From: Anaerolineales bacterium
Lineage (GTDB): Bacteria; Chloroflexota; Anaerolineae; Anaerolineales; UBA4823
Assembly (NCBI GenBank): GCA_016935755.1
Contig: JAFGQI010000001.1
Location: forward strand, 1-64,000
Reading direction: 5' to 3'
Length of the DNA stretch: 64,000 bases
The translations under genes and the position numbers were made by a program. The notes beneath the pieces are model-generated. The model searched no databases. It saw nothing but the letters and a program-made list of their open reading frames with translations, and was not told the origin of the DNA. Below, one piece after another: positions 41,641-51,926 of this stretch (positions within the stretch are counted from its first letter, which is position 1; each line of letters begins with the position of its first letter).

Positions 41641-42963
41641 ATGAATAAAACCCCTCAGCAAACCCTGATCGAATCCCTCGAAAATCGCACGGCGCGCGTG
41701 GCTATCCTCGGGTTGGGATATGTAGGATTACCGCTGGCTGTGGTTTTCGCTGAGGCTGGCTTTACGGTTACCGGCATTGATCCAGATCAGCGCAAAGTAG
41801 AAACCATCCGGCGTGGAGAAAGCCATATCCAGGATATCCCCGGTGAGCAGATTGCCCGCCTGGTTTCAGCCGGTAAACTGCACGCCACCACCGATTTTTC
41901 CGTTTTGGGCGACATGGACGCAGTCAGCATTTGTGTGCCCACCCCGCTGCGCAAAACCGGCGACCCGGACCTGTCCTATATATTGAATGCAACAGAAGAG
42001 CTTGCCAAATACGTTCATCCGAGAATGGTGGTGGTATTAGAATCAACCACCTATCCTGGCACCACCCGTGAGATCCTGCTACCCAAATTGGGCGATGAAA
42101 AAGGCCTGGATGTGGGCGAGAATTTCTTCCTGGCCTTTTCCCCCGAACGCGTTGACCCCGGGCGGCTGGACTGGACCACGCTCAATACCCCTAAAGTCAT
42201 TGGCGGTATCACACCCGCTTGCAGCCAGGTAGCGGCTGTCTGGTATGCTCAGGCGCTGCAATCGGTGGTGCCTGTCTCTTCTGCCGAGGTGGCGGAGATG
42301 GCGAAGCTGCTTGAAAACACCTTCCGCATGATCAACATCGGCCTGGTGAATGAGATGGCGCTGATGTGCAGCCGCCTGGGAGTGGATGTCTGGGAGGTCA
42401 TTGACGCGGCGGCGACCAAACCCTTCGGCTTTATGAAATTTACCCCCGGTCCTGGACTGGGTGGACACTGCATCCCGATCGACCCGCTGTACCTGTCCTG
42501 GAAGCTGCGCGCCCTGAAATACACCGCCCGCTTTATTGAGTTGGCTTCAGAGATCAATACCTACATGCCGCGCCATGTGGTCACCCTGGTGCAGGATGCC
42601 CTGAACGAGCGGCAGATGTCGGTAAAAGGCAGCCGTGTTCTGGTGCTGGGCGCGGCCTATAAGCCGGATATTGATGACCTGCGCGAATCCCCCGCCCTGG
42701 ATGTGATCGGCCTGCTGGAGCAAAAAGGGGCGCAGGTGAGCTACCATGATCCATATATAACGCGCCTGCGCCACGATGGCTGGGAAATGGACAGCGTGCC
42801 AGACCTGATGGAGGCCGTTCGCAGCGCAGATTGCGTGGTGATTGTCACCAACCACAGCAGCTATGACTATACCGCCATTCTGCAGGAGGCCCGCTCGATT
42901 GTCGATACGCGCAACGCGCTGGGCAAAGCCGGTAAGGACAACCCGAAAGTCGTCAGGTTATAG
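41641..42963 (+). CDS. UDP-sugar 6-dehydrogenase
   Basis: A 440-residue enzyme oxidising C6 of a UDP-sugar to a uronate with two NAD+. Rossmann GLGYVGLPLA, then LESTTYPGTT, the catalytic C277 in GPGLGGHCIPIDP, and the C-terminal NAD/UDP domain with GAAYKPDIDDLRESPAL. This set matches the WbpA/UDP-GlcNAc (or ManNAc) 6-dehydrogenase branch better than UDP-glucose dehydrogenase. SD AAAGGA lies before the ATG; upstream ATG 41593 overlaps the previous stop. The next gene starts one base after its stop codon. Confidence 0.9.
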   Translation: MNKTPQQTLIESLENRTARVAILGLGYVGLPLAVVFAEAGFTVTGIDPDQRKVETIRRGESHIQDIPGEQIARLVSAGKLHATTDFSVLGDMDAVSICVPTPLRKTGDPDLSYILNATEELAKYVHPRMVVVLESTTYPGTTREILLPKLGDEKGLDVGENFFLAFSPERVDPGRLDWTTLNTPKVIGGITPACSQVAAVWYAQALQSVVPVSSAEVAEMAKLLENTFRMINIGLVNEMALMCSRLGVDVWEVIDAAATKPFGFMKFTPGPGLGGHCIPIDPLYLSWKLRALKYTARFIELASEINTYMPRHVVTLVQDALNERQMSVKGSRVLVLGAAYKPDIDDLRESPALDVIGLLEQKGAQVSYHDPYITRLRHDGWEMDSVPDLMEAVRSADCVVIVTNHSSYDYTAILQEARSIVDTRNALGKAGKDNPKVVRL

Positions 42964-42964
42964 C

Positions 42965-43954
42965 ATGGCAAACTACCTGATTACGGGCGCGGCCGGCTTT
43001 ATCGGCTCGCGAGCGGCAGAGATGCTGCTGGAGGAAGGGCACCACGTCACCGGCATCGACAACATGAACGATGCCTACGATGTGCGCATCAAAGAGTGGA
43101 GGCTGAAACGCCTGGCGGCGCGCCCCAACTTCACCTTTCTCCGGCTGGATATCAGCCAGAAAGAAATCCTTGAGCAGGCTGCCCTGGTGAAACAGAAAGG
43201 CGCTCCAGCCTTCGATGCCGTAATCAACCTGGCGGCCCGCGCCGGAGTGCGCCAATCGGTAGAAAACCCGTGGGTCTATGTCGACACGAATGTTACCGGC
43301 ACTTTGAATATGCTGGAGCTCTGCCACAGGCAGGGCATCCCCAAGTTCATCCTGGCCTCCACCTCCAGCATTTATGGCGCCAATGCCCCCCTGCCCACAC
43401 CGGAAGAAGCCAGCAGCGATTACCCGCTCCAGGCATACGCCGCCAGCAAGAAGGGTGCAGAAGCCTTATGCCACACCTATCATTATTTGTATGATCTGGA
43501 TGTGACTGTCTTTCGCTTCTTCACCGTCTACGGGCCAGCCGGTCGCCCGGACATGTCCATGTTCCGCTTCGCCCAGTGGATCAGCGAGGGGCATCCGGTA
43601 AAAATAAACGGCGATGGCGAACAAACCCGCGGCTTTACCTACATCGACGATATTGTGGGCGGCATCGCGGCCGGGCTTGCGCCGCTGGGCTATGAAATCA
43701 TCAACCTGGGCGGGCATGAGACGATCAAAATCAATGATCTGATCCTGCTGCTGGAAACCCTGATCGGCAAGAAAGCACTGATCGAACACCTGCCAGCCCA
43801 TCCGGCGGACATGCTCGCCAGTTGGGCTAATGTTGAAAAAGCCAAACGCCTGCTGGATTGGGCGCCGCAGGTTTCTCTTCAACAAGGGGTTGCCAACCTG
43901 GTGGAATGGTATCAGGCTGAACGCACATGGGCCAGTCAGGTAGATACCCGCTAA
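42965..43954 (+). CDS. NAD-dependent UDP-uronate/UDP-sugar epimerase
   Basis: A 329-residue extended SDR. GAAGFIGSRAAEMLLEEGHHV is the NAD site, the STSSIYG triad Ser and the YAASKKGAE catalytic Tyr-Lys follow, and VFRFFTVYGPAGRPDMSMF is characteristic of UDP-glucuronate 4-epimerases. Together with the dehydrogenase it may make a galacturonate-type sugar nucleotide; other substrates remain possible. Confidence 0.87.
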   Translation: MANYLITGAAGFIGSRAAEMLLEEGHHVTGIDNMNDAYDVRIKEWRLKRLAARPNFTFLRLDISQKEILEQAALVKQKGAPAFDAVINLAARAGVRQSVENPWVYVDTNVTGTLNMLELCHRQGIPKFILASTSSIYGANAPLPTPEEASSDYPLQAYAASKKGAEALCHTYHYLYDLDVTVFRFFTVYGPAGRPDMSMFRFAQWISEGHPVKINGDGEQTRGFTYIDDIVGGIAAGLAPLGYEIINLGGHETIKINDLILLLETLIGKKALIEHLPAHPADMLASWANVEKAKRLLDWAPQVSLQQGVANLVEWYQAERTWASQVDTR

Positions 43955-43987
43955 CGAGCGGACGAACGCGCGACGCGGTAACGCCAG

Positions 43988-45394
43988 ATGCGGAAGCCTA
44001 TGCCGCCTGACATCTATGCACGGCTCCCAAAGCCATTGCAGCGTCTATTCGACAACGCGCTGATCCGCCGAATTGCCAAAAATACCGGCTATCTATTCAG
44101 CGCGCATGGCATCTCCGCCGCCCTCAGCATGCTGCAGGGCATTCTGACTGCGCGTCTGCTGGGTGTAGCTAATTATGGCGTCCTGGGGGCGATTATCACC
44201 TTCACCAGCTCGGTGAATAAACTGGCTTCCTTTCGCATGAGCGAACTGGTGATCAAGTATGTGGGTCACTACACAGAGCACAAAGACCCGCAGCGCGCCG
44301 CGGCCATATTCAAAGCCGCCGCGCTGACCGAAATGGTCGCTTCTGGCCTGGCATTTGCCTTGATCTGGCTGCTGGCGCCAATCGGAGCGAAATACTTTGC
44401 CAAGGATCTGAGCACAACAGATTTATTCGTGGTCTACGGCCTGATCGTGATCGCCAACCTGATCGCTGAAAGCTCCACTGGGCTGCTGCAAATCTTCGAT
44501 CGCTTCCGGCGCATGGCCTTTCTGGATGTCATCCAGAGCCTGTTCACGCTGGTAATGATCAGCATTACTTACTTCAGCCAGGGCGGCTTATACGAGATTC
44601 TGCTGGCCTACCTGGGCGGGAAGGTGATTGGCGCCTCGGGCATGACCATCGCGGCCCTGGTCGAGGCCTCCCGCCGATGGGGGCTTGGCTGGTGGCGCGC
44701 CCCACTGAACCTGCTGCGCCCGCAGTGGCGAGAGCTGGCCCATTTCGCCATCAGCACCAACATCAGTGCATCCTTGAGCCTGATCAACAAGGACAGCGAA
44801 CTGCTGTGGGTATCCTTCTTCCGCTCCCCTACCGAGACGGGCTACTATAAACTGGCCCTCTCCCTGGCGAACCTGGTGCAGATGCCCGTAACCCCTCTTC
44901 CCCAGGCGACTTATCCAGAGCTATCCCGCCAGGCAGCGCATAAGAATTGGGACAGTGTCCGCCAGGCTCTCCGGCAAGGCTCGCTGCTGGCAGGAGGCTA
45001 CAGTCTGGTCGCCATGCTCGGGTTAGCCCTCCTGGGCATTCCCCTGATCCGTTTTTTCTATACAGCAGAGTTTTTACCCGCCTATCCAGCTTTGCTGATC
45101 CTGCTGCTCGGTTTTCTGGCGGCGAACACCTTCTACTGGCGGCGAGTGGCGCTGCTGGCTCTGGGCCGTGCGGATTTTCCTGCCAAGCTCAACTTGATCC
45201 TGGCGACGCTCAAAGTCGCGGGCATCCTGCTGCTCGTGCCGCGCTTCGGCTATCTGGCGAACGCAGCCCTGCTGGCAGCTTTTTATTGGGTTGGATCGCT
45301 GATTTCCGCCTGGAAGGTGCACACCCTGATCGCCTCCCGGGTGGAAGCTTCGCCGGGTTCTCTGCCGCCCGCCTCTGGAGGAACCGAAGAGTAG
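43988..45394 (+). CDS. Wzx-type polysaccharide flippase
   Basis: A 468-residue MOP-superfamily transporter with 12-14 predicted helices. The N-terminal part (FSAHGISAALSMLQGILTARLLG) and the repeated short Arg/Lys loops are those of O-antigen or EPS flippases that turn lipid-linked repeat units across the membrane. Start 43988 is chosen; the closest alternative is ATG 44000. Confidence 0.85.
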   Translation: MRKPMPPDIYARLPKPLQRLFDNALIRRIAKNTGYLFSAHGISAALSMLQGILTARLLGVANYGVLGAIITFTSSVNKLASFRMSELVIKYVGHYTEHKDPQRAAAIFKAAALTEMVASGLAFALIWLLAPIGAKYFAKDLSTTDLFVVYGLIVIANLIAESSTGLLQIFDRFRRMAFLDVIQSLFTLVMISITYFSQGGLYEILLAYLGGKVIGASGMTIAALVEASRRWGLGWWRAPLNLLRPQWRELAHFAISTNISASLSLINKDSELLWVSFFRSPTETGYYKLALSLANLVQMPVTPLPQATYPELSRQAAHKNWDSVRQALRQGSLLAGGYSLVAMLGLALLGIPLIRFFYTAEFLPAYPALLILLLGFLAANTFYWRRVALLALGRADFPAKLNLILATLKVAGILLLVPRFGYLANAALLAAFYWVGSLISAWKVHTLIASRVEASPGSLPPASGGTEE

Positions 45395-45436
45395 CCTCCA
45401 GCAAACCTGGTGAAGACTCAAACGGCTTTCAAGATC

Positions 45437-46636
45437 ATGCGCATTGCCCTGGTCGCTCCCACCCAAATCCCGGCCCGCCGCGCCAACACCATCCAGGTGA
45501 TGAAGATGGCGCAGGCGTTGGTGCTGTTGGGACATCAGGTGCATCTCACCTCTCCCGGCGATCCCCCCGCTGGGCTGGACCAGAATGCTCTTGCCCAGGA
45601 GCTGATGCGCCACTACGGATTGCAGGAGGCACTGTTCAGCTTTTCCGAATTCCCCGTCACCTGGCTGCCCGCCAGCCCTTCTCTGCGCCGTTATGATTAC
45701 AGCCTGCGAGCCGTGCGCTGGGCGCAGCAGTGGAAAGCCGACCTGTTCTATACCCGCCTGCCCCAGGCTGCCGCCCTCTCGAGCAGGCTGGGAATCCCCA
45801 CGATAATGGAAATCCATGATCTGCCCCAGGGCATTACTGGACCGCGCCTGGTGCAGCTGTTTGCCAGGGGCAAGGGCGCCCGGCGTCTGGTGGTGGTCAC
45901 CCAGGCGCTGGCTGAGGATCTGACCCATCTGCTGGGCGTTGAAGCCCAGGCCGAAGGTCAACCCGCGCTGATCGTCGCCCCCGACGGCGTGGACCTGTCC
46001 CGCTATGCCGATCTTCCCGACCCTGCCCAGGCGCGCCTGGCTTTGGGGCAAAGCAGCCACACCAGCCTGCCCCTTTCACCAGAGCGCTTCACCGCCGGTT
46101 ATACTGGTCACCTTTATCCAGGCCGGGGGGGAAATCTGCTCCTGGCGTTGGCAGAACGGCTTGCGGAGATCACCTTCCTGATCGTGGGCGGCGCCCCCCA
46201 AGATGTCGCTCGCCTGCGCGATCAAGCCCGGCAAAAAAAGCTGGTCAATGTCATCCTGACCGGTTTTGTGCCCAACTCCGAGCTGCCCCTTTACCAGGCT
46301 GCCTGTGATATCCTGCTGATGCCCTACCAGAGACGTGTGCAGGCCTCCTCCGGCGGCGATATCTCCCGCTACCTCAGCCCGATGAAGCTGTTCGAATATC
46401 TGGCCTGCCAGCGCCCGATCATCTCCAGCGATTTGCCCGTTTTGCAGGAAGTGCTGAACGAACGTAACGCGGTCATTGTGCCAACAGCTGAAATTGACGC
46501 CTGGGAGCAGGCGATCCAGGAGCTGCGCCAGAACCCGGCGCGCGGCCAGAAGCTGGCAGCTCAGGCACGCCTGGATGCCAGCCGCTACACCTGGGAGGCC
46601 AGGGCCGCCCGGATCCTGGAAGGGTTACAGGTATAG
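45437..46636 (+). CDS. GT4-family glycosyltransferase
   Basis: A 399-residue GT-B enzyme. MRIALVAPTQIPARRANTIQ is the N-terminal acceptor domain start, VVVTQALAEDL and GYTGHLYPGRGG (about 220) begin the donor domain, and SPMKLFEYLACQRPIISSD is the GT4 signature with the Glu of the E-x7-E motif. GTG 45410 is an alternative start without a better SD. Donor and acceptor unknown. Confidence 0.87.
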   Translation: MRIALVAPTQIPARRANTIQVMKMAQALVLLGHQVHLTSPGDPPAGLDQNALAQELMRHYGLQEALFSFSEFPVTWLPASPSLRRYDYSLRAVRWAQQWKADLFYTRLPQAAALSSRLGIPTIMEIHDLPQGITGPRLVQLFARGKGARRLVVVTQALAEDLTHLLGVEAQAEGQPALIVAPDGVDLSRYADLPDPAQARLALGQSSHTSLPLSPERFTAGYTGHLYPGRGGNLLLALAERLAEITFLIVGGAPQDVARLRDQARQKKLVNVILTGFVPNSELPLYQAACDILLMPYQRRVQASSGGDISRYLSPMKLFEYLACQRPIISSDLPVLQEVLNERNAVIVPTAEIDAWEQAIQELRQNPARGQKLAAQARLDASRYTWEARAARILEGLQV

Positions 46637-46638
46637 CC

Positions 46639-48282
46639 ATGCAGAATAAAAAACCAACCCGGCTGTCTTCTCAGCGAGTCCTGCTGGCAATCATAGCGCT
46701 GCTCTTCCTGTTCACAGCAGCTGTGACTTTCAGCAGAGCCATGCTGCGAGAATTAAACCACGATGAAAACTATTTCATCGCCAGCGGAAAGCTGCTCGCC
46801 GACCAGGGGCTGCTGCCTTACCGGGACTTTCCCTATTCTCACCTGCCCAATCTGGTTTTTGTCTATGCTTTGATCTTCAAAATAACGGACCGGCTTTTAT
46901 TGGGGGCGAGGATTTTCTCGGTTATCTGCGCCAACCTGATGCTGCTGTCCCTGTTCGGGTTGATATATCGCCTGTTTGGGCAGGAGCAGAACCGGTTACC
47001 ACAGCCTGCCCGACTTCTGTTGGCCGCCTGTGGTGTCCTATTTCTGGCAGCCAATCCCTTATTCGCTTACACCAGCGGCCTGGCCTGGAGTCACGATCTG
47101 CCGGTGCTGCTGCTCATGCTGGCTTTCCTCGCCTGTACGCACGGCGTCGAGCAAAATCACCCCAGGCGCTGGATATTCGCCAGCGGATTTTTGGCTGCTC
47201 TGGCAGTAGGAGCCCGGCTGACCTTCGTCTTCGCTTTGATCCCGTTTTACATCTCCTTTGCCTGGGCGCCCATCAACACAGAATCCAGGCAAAGCGCATC
47301 CGGCTTTCGTCGGTGGTGGGCTCTGGCGCTGCCTTTCAGCGCCGGCGTCGTGATTGGGATGCTGCCTGCCATCATCCTGTTCGCCATCGCCCCGGACAAA
47401 TTTTTCTTCTGGAATATGAGCTTTATCCAGGTGAACACCCTCTATCAGCAGGTCAGCGGAGTGAACGAGCGCATGGATCTATTCAGTAAGCTGATCTATA
47501 TCTTCGGGAAATTGAACGCTCAGCCCGGCAATCTGCTGCTGCTGGTTTCGGCTTTCTTTTTCGGCTATACCCTGCTTCTGCTGGCTTACCGACGGGAGAA
47601 AAAAATCGATTTCGCCAGCAGTCTGCTCCTGCTGGTAGTTGTATGCCTGACCATTGGCGGCCTTATTCCCTCTCCTTCCTTCGACCAATACTTCTATGCA
47701 CCCGTTCCATTTGCAGTAGCAGCCATCTTCTATGGCCTGGCCAGCCTGCGCCGGATAACTCCATCAGAGAGCCTGCCTCCCCTGACCAGGCGTTTTAACC
47801 TGGCACACCAGGAAAACTGGTTTATACTGTTGTTGGTTCAGATTGTACTGCTGGCTAATCTCTTCAGCCTGGGAGATTATGCGAAAATTGGGAAGCTGGC
47901 CCAACCCAGCGCCTGGATCCCTCTCCAGGTTCACTCCATCGGGACCTGGATCAAGGATATGGACCTTGAAGCAGGTAAGGTGCTTACCCTGACGCCCATC
48001 TACCCCCTGGAAGGCGGCTTACAGATTTATCCGCAGCTTGCCACGGGGCCTTTCGTCTGGCGAGCGGCTTACCTGATCCCAGGCGAGGAATTGGAACAAT
48101 ACGGAGGCGTATCCAGGAAAAACATAAACTCTTTTCTGAGCCAGGATCCCCCGACAGCCATCCTGGTGCGCCGAGAAGGAGACCAATTCGCAGAAGATGA
48201 CCTCCCCCTGGTGAAATACGCCCAGCAAAATCATTACACGCAAAAGGAAATTACCCGTTATTTATGGTTATGGCTACCCTGA
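46639..48282 (+). CDS. GT-C-like multi-pass membrane protein
   Basis: A 547-residue protein with about 11 predicted helices. The first extracytoplasmic loop contains LNHDENYFIASGKLLADQG, where an acidic Asp-Glu pair sits where PMT/ArnT-type GT-C enzymes have their catalytic acid. A C-terminal soluble part (430-547) follows the last helix. It likely transfers a sugar from a polyprenyl phosphate carrier on the outer face. It overlaps the next gene by 19 nt. Confidence 0.75.
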   Translation: MQNKKPTRLSSQRVLLAIIALLFLFTAAVTFSRAMLRELNHDENYFIASGKLLADQGLLPYRDFPYSHLPNLVFVYALIFKITDRLLLGARIFSVICANLMLLSLFGLIYRLFGQEQNRLPQPARLLLAACGVLFLAANPLFAYTSGLAWSHDLPVLLLMLAFLACTHGVEQNHPRRWIFASGFLAALAVGARLTFVFALIPFYISFAWAPINTESRQSASGFRRWWALALPFSAGVVIGMLPAIILFAIAPDKFFFWNMSFIQVNTLYQQVSGVNERMDLFSKLIYIFGKLNAQPGNLLLLVSAFFFGYTLLLLAYRREKKIDFASSLLLLVVVCLTIGGLIPSPSFDQYFYAPVPFAVAAIFYGLASLRRITPSESLPPLTRRFNLAHQENWFILLLVQIVLLANLFSLGDYAKIGKLAQPSAWIPLQVHSIGTWIKDMDLEAGKVLTLTPIYPLEGGLQIYPQLATGPFVWRAAYLIPGEELEQYGGVSRKNINSFLSQDPPTAILVRREGDQFAEDDLPLVKYAQQNHYTQKEITRYLWLWLP

Positions 48283-49928
48283 AACTGCCATCCTGGCAGT
48301 CTTTTTCTGTGTGGATCAAATCTATCTGGAAACCCCTGGCGCTTATCCTGGGTACCAGCATCCTGTTGGCATTCTTATTGGCCTGGATTTCGACCGGCTC
48401 AATATACAGCGTTCTGCCATTCTTGGTCATTACACTCCTGTCCGGGCTGATGCTGTGGGGCGCCTGGGGGCTGTTCGGTAAAGAGCAGCTGCCTGGCTGG
48501 CTGGGATACTTGCTGGTAGGCGCGGTTCTTCTGCGCCTGGCAGCCGGGGTCGTGTGGTATGTGGCATTACCAGGCTGGGGACATGACTCGCAGGCGGAGA
48601 AAGCTGGTTACATCATGGCGGATGCAGCCGAGCGAGACCAGGAAGCCTGGAAATTGGCTCAATCGGATCAACCGCTCTGGTCTGCTTTTCGCAACAACCG
48701 CTCGGCAGACCAGTATGGCGGCATGCTTTTCATCAGCGCCCTGGTATACCGCTATCTGGGAGGTCAGGCGCACCTGCCCCTGCAGATGGTGGTGATCAGC
48801 GCGGCTTTCTCCTCGCTGGCGGTCTTATTTACCTGGGGGCTGGCGCGCCGCGCCTGGAGCGCCCCAACCGCCCGGCTGGCTGCCTGGGGAATGGCGCTCT
48901 ATCCGGAGGTGGTTTTATTGGGCAGTTCGCAGATGCGGGAGGCTTTTCTCGTCCCACTGACGGCGGCTGCCTTCTACGGGCTTCTGCGCTACCGGCAGAA
49001 CAACGAACGCGCCGGTCTGGTTTGGGGTGTGGCAGCTGTGCTGCTGTGCCTGGCTTTCTCTCCGCCCATCGCCATCTTATTGCTGGCTCTGCTGGCGATC
49101 ACCACCCTGGCGATGGCAGGTTCATTCAAGGATCTGCTGCGACAACGCTGGTTTTGGCCGGTTGCGATTGCGCTGCTGTTGATTGTCCTGGCCGGGGTAT
49201 GGCTGGCGCTGAAACAGTTCGCCCCAGCGCGCATGAACAACCCGCTGGAGATGATCAGCTGGTGGCTGCGCAAATCCGCCGATCTGCAGGCTTACCTGAG
49301 CCAGCACGCCTCCGGCTGGATGCAGAAGATCTTCCGCAGCACGCCCGAATGGATGCACCTGCCGCTGCTGGTGACTTATGGCGTCTTGCAGCCCTTCCTG
49401 CCCGCGGCCCTGGTAGCTGGCAGTCATGCCCCGGCCTGGCCCTGGATTGTCGCCTGGCGATCGATCGGCTGGACCGTCCTGCTGGTCTTCTTGATTTACG
49501 CTCTCATCCTGGCCTTCCTGGAAAAGAGCAAGGATCAGAACCCCTTCGGGCCCAGGTTCGCCCGCCTGACCAGCCTTACAGTCTGGGTGGTTGTCCTGCT
49601 GGCCTCCTTCCGCGGCGGGGCAGACATGTGGGATAATCCACGCTACCGGGCCTCATTCGCCGGGCTGCAGATTGCCCTGGCTGCCTGGGCCTGGATCGAA
49701 CACCGCCGCCAGGCCGATCCCTGGCTGCGGAGGGTGCTGGTCGGCGTCGCCCTCATTCTGGCCTGGTTCATGCCCTGGTATCTGCGCCGCTATACCGGTC
49801 TGGAATGGCCTGTGGTTGACCTATTTAAGACCCTGGGCCTGGGCTTCGCCTCCACGATCTTATTTATCCTATGGGATTGGGCCAGGGTAGACCCGCTGCC
49901 AGCGGAGCGCGATACCCAACCAATCTAG
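48264..49928 (+). CDS. GT-C-like multi-pass membrane protein
   Basis: A 554-residue protein with about 12 helices. Loop 1 after the third helix holds PGWGHDSQAEKAGYIMADA, a GHD motif like the acidic residue of GT-C enzymes, and a large loop follows at 135-160 (RNNRSADQYGG). ATG 48264 or 48270 could start it. It might share substrate with the gene before; it could also be an O-antigen polymerase-like protein. Confidence 0.7.
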   Translation: MVMATLKLPSWQSFSVWIKSIWKPLALILGTSILLAFLLAWISTGSIYSVLPFLVITLLSGLMLWGAWGLFGKEQLPGWLGYLLVGAVLLRLAAGVVWYVALPGWGHDSQAEKAGYIMADAAERDQEAWKLAQSDQPLWSAFRNNRSADQYGGMLFISALVYRYLGGQAHLPLQMVVISAAFSSLAVLFTWGLARRAWSAPTARLAAWGMALYPEVVLLGSSQMREAFLVPLTAAAFYGLLRYRQNNERAGLVWGVAAVLLCLAFSPPIAILLLALLAITTLAMAGSFKDLLRQRWFWPVAIALLLIVLAGVWLALKQFAPARMNNPLEMISWWLRKSADLQAYLSQHASGWMQKIFRSTPEWMHLPLLVTYGVLQPFLPAALVAGSHAPAWPWIVAWRSIGWTVLLVFLIYALILAFLEKSKDQNPFGPRFARLTSLTVWVVVLLASFRGGADMWDNPRYRASFAGLQIALAAWAWIEHRRQADPWLRRVLVGVALILAWFMPWYLRRYTGLEWPVVDLFKTLGLGFASTILFILWDWARVDPLPAERDTQPI

Positions 49929-49945
49929 ATTCACCGGAGGGTGAG

Positions 49946-50944
49946 ATGCAGTTATCCATCATCATTCCAGTTTATAACGAAGAAGAAAGCCTGCCGCTGC
50001 TCCACCAGGCAATCCACGATACACTGGAACCTTTGCCTGAAACAACCTGGGAAATGATCCTGGTGGATGACGGCAGCCACGATGGCAGCCTGCCAGTTTT
50101 GGAGAAGCTGGCCCAGCAAGACCCACAGCATACCCGGGTGGTGGCGCTGCGCCGCAACTTTGGGCAGACCGCCGCCATCGCGGCAGGCATCGATCATTCT
50201 TGCGGAGAGATTATCATCCTGATCGATGCCGACATGCAAAATGACCCAGCAGATATCCCCATGATGCTCGAAAAAATCGAACAGGGTTTTGATGTGGTCA
50301 GCGGCTGGCGAATCGACCGGCAAGACACCTTTCTCACCCGCACCGTCCCTTCTCGCATCGCCAACTGGCTGATCTCCACGGTTACGGGGGTGCACCTGCA
50401 TGATTACGGCTGTACGCTGAAAGCCTACCGGCGCGAGGTGATCACCGGCTTCCGCCTGTATGGAGAAATGCATCGCTTCATCCCGGCGTATGCCAACTCG
50501 GTCGGGGCGCGGATTGTCGAAGTGCCGGTGCGTCATCATCCTCGCCGCTTCGGCAAGACCAAGTATGGTTTAACCCGCACCATCAAAGTGGTGCTGGATC
50601 TGTTCACGGTCAAGTTCCTGCTCAGCTATGCCAATAAACCGATCTACCTTTTCGGCGGTACAGGCATCTTTCTGATCCTGTTGAGCTTCCTGACCTTGCT
50701 GTTCCTGATGATCCGCCGGCTGTGGGTGGGCATTCCCGTGACCACTTCGCCCTTCTTCCAGATGAGCTCGATGTTCCTGATCCTGGGTTTTCAATCTATC
50801 CTGATGGGCTTAATCGCGGAAATGTTGGTGCGAACCTATCATGAATCGCAGAGCAAGCCCACCTATACTATTCGGAAAGTGATCAACCCGATCAAAGGGG
50901 CGAACGGTGAAAGCGCGGCCGCCCGCGAGTACACAGATGAGTGA
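49946..50944 (+). CDS. GT2 polyprenyl-phosphate glycosyltransferase with TM tail
   Basis: A 332-residue enzyme. The GT-A domain opens with MQLSIIIPVYNEEESLPLL, and the metal site is IDADMQNDP. Two helices near 233-258 and 270-300 at the C-terminus fix it in the membrane, the layout of DPMS/GtrB-type enzymes that make polyprenyl-phosphate hexoses, the donors for GT-C enzymes. SD GGAGGGTGAG is strong; the open frame extends back to 49871. Overlaps the next gene by 8 nt. Confidence 0.9.
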   Translation: MQLSIIIPVYNEEESLPLLHQAIHDTLEPLPETTWEMILVDDGSHDGSLPVLEKLAQQDPQHTRVVALRRNFGQTAAIAAGIDHSCGEIIILIDADMQNDPADIPMMLEKIEQGFDVVSGWRIDRQDTFLTRTVPSRIANWLISTVTGVHLHDYGCTLKAYRREVITGFRLYGEMHRFIPAYANSVGARIVEVPVRHHPRRFGKTKYGLTRTIKVVLDLFTVKFLLSYANKPIYLFGGTGIFLILLSFLTLLFLMIRRLWVGIPVTTSPFFQMSSMFLILGFQSILMGLIAEMLVRTYHESQSKPTYTIRKVINPIKGANGESAAAREYTDE

Positions 50945-51926
50945 TTTTGCTACCGGCTCCAGCAGGCAAAACGCCCTGCGCGCCATCGGCACTTTGCTGT
51001 CGCTGGCGCTGTTGATCTACCTGCTCAGCCAGCAAGGCTGGGATGAGATCGCAGCGGCCTTCCAGCAGATCGCCGGCTGGCGGCTGGCGTTGGCGTTTGG
51101 GTTGATGCTGGTCTCCCGGCTGGCAGTCGCTGGGCGCTGGCATGTACTGCTGCGCTCGGGTGGGGTAAAGATCCCCTTCCTGCACAGTCTCAAGATCACC
51201 CTGGCGGGACTGTTCGCCACCAATTTTTTGCCAACCACCATCGGGGGCGATGTCGTGCGCCTGGCGGGCGCGATTCGCTACCACTATGACGCGGCGATCT
51301 GCACCGCCGCCCTGATCGTCGATCGCCTGGTGGGCATGACGGGCATGGTGATGGCGGCGCCTTTCAGCCTGCCAGCCCTGCTGCAGCCGCACCCCGTTCA
51401 ACCGGCGGTTTTGCTCAGCTCGATATCCATCTCAAGCGGTAAATGGTGGCAAAAGCTATGGAGAAAAGGCCAGCAGCTGATCCAGCGCATGCTGCAGACT
51501 CTATCTCTCTGGTTTCACCGCCCGTACGACTTGCTGCTCTCCCTGGGATTCAGTTGGGCCCATATGCTGTGCGTGTTCGCCATCCTGCAGCTATTCCTGA
51601 CGGGTTTGGGCGAACGCCTGTCCTTCTGGTTGATCGCAGGCCTGTACAGCCTGGTTTACTTCGTTACGCTGATCCCATTCTCGATCAACGGCTATGGTCT
51701 GCAGGAAATATCCATGACCCTGGTCTTTTCCACCCTGGGCGGCGCATCCAGAAGCAGCGGGCTCACCGTCGCCCTGCTGTACCGCACGCTGATGATGGTC
51801 GCCAGCCTGCCAGGTGTGCTCTTTCTGCCGGGGATGCTCTCGGCAGCAAAGAAAAGCGCCGCAGGCTCAGGCCATGATGATCCCCAGCTCCTCCAGGGAG
51901 CGACGAATCAAGATGACCTCCAATAG
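50937..51926 (+). CDS. UPF0104/LPG-synthase-TM-type membrane protein
   Basis: A 329-residue protein with about eight helices of the family typified by the TM domain of lysylphosphatidylglycerol synthase/flippase (PF03706). TNFLPTTIGGDVVRLAGAIRYH is the characteristic motif (about 95-116). The catalytic C-terminal half of MprF is absent, so a lipid or glycolipid flipping or handling role is likely, fitting the cluster. ATG 50937 overlaps the GT2 stop; GTG 50907 is an alternative. Confidence 0.82.
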   Translation: MSDFATGSSRQNALRAIGTLLSLALLIYLLSQQGWDEIAAAFQQIAGWRLALAFGLMLVSRLAVAGRWHVLLRSGGVKIPFLHSLKITLAGLFATNFLPTTIGGDVVRLAGAIRYHYDAAICTAALIVDRLVGMTGMVMAAPFSLPALLQPHPVQPAVLLSSISISSGKWWQKLWRKGQQLIQRMLQTLSLWFHRPYDLLLSLGFSWAHMLCVFAILQLFLTGLGERLSFWLIAGLYSLVYFVTLIPFSINGYGLQEISMTLVFSTLGGASRSSGLTVALLYRTLMMVASLPGVLFLPGMLSAAKKSAAGSGHDDPQLLQGATNQDDLQ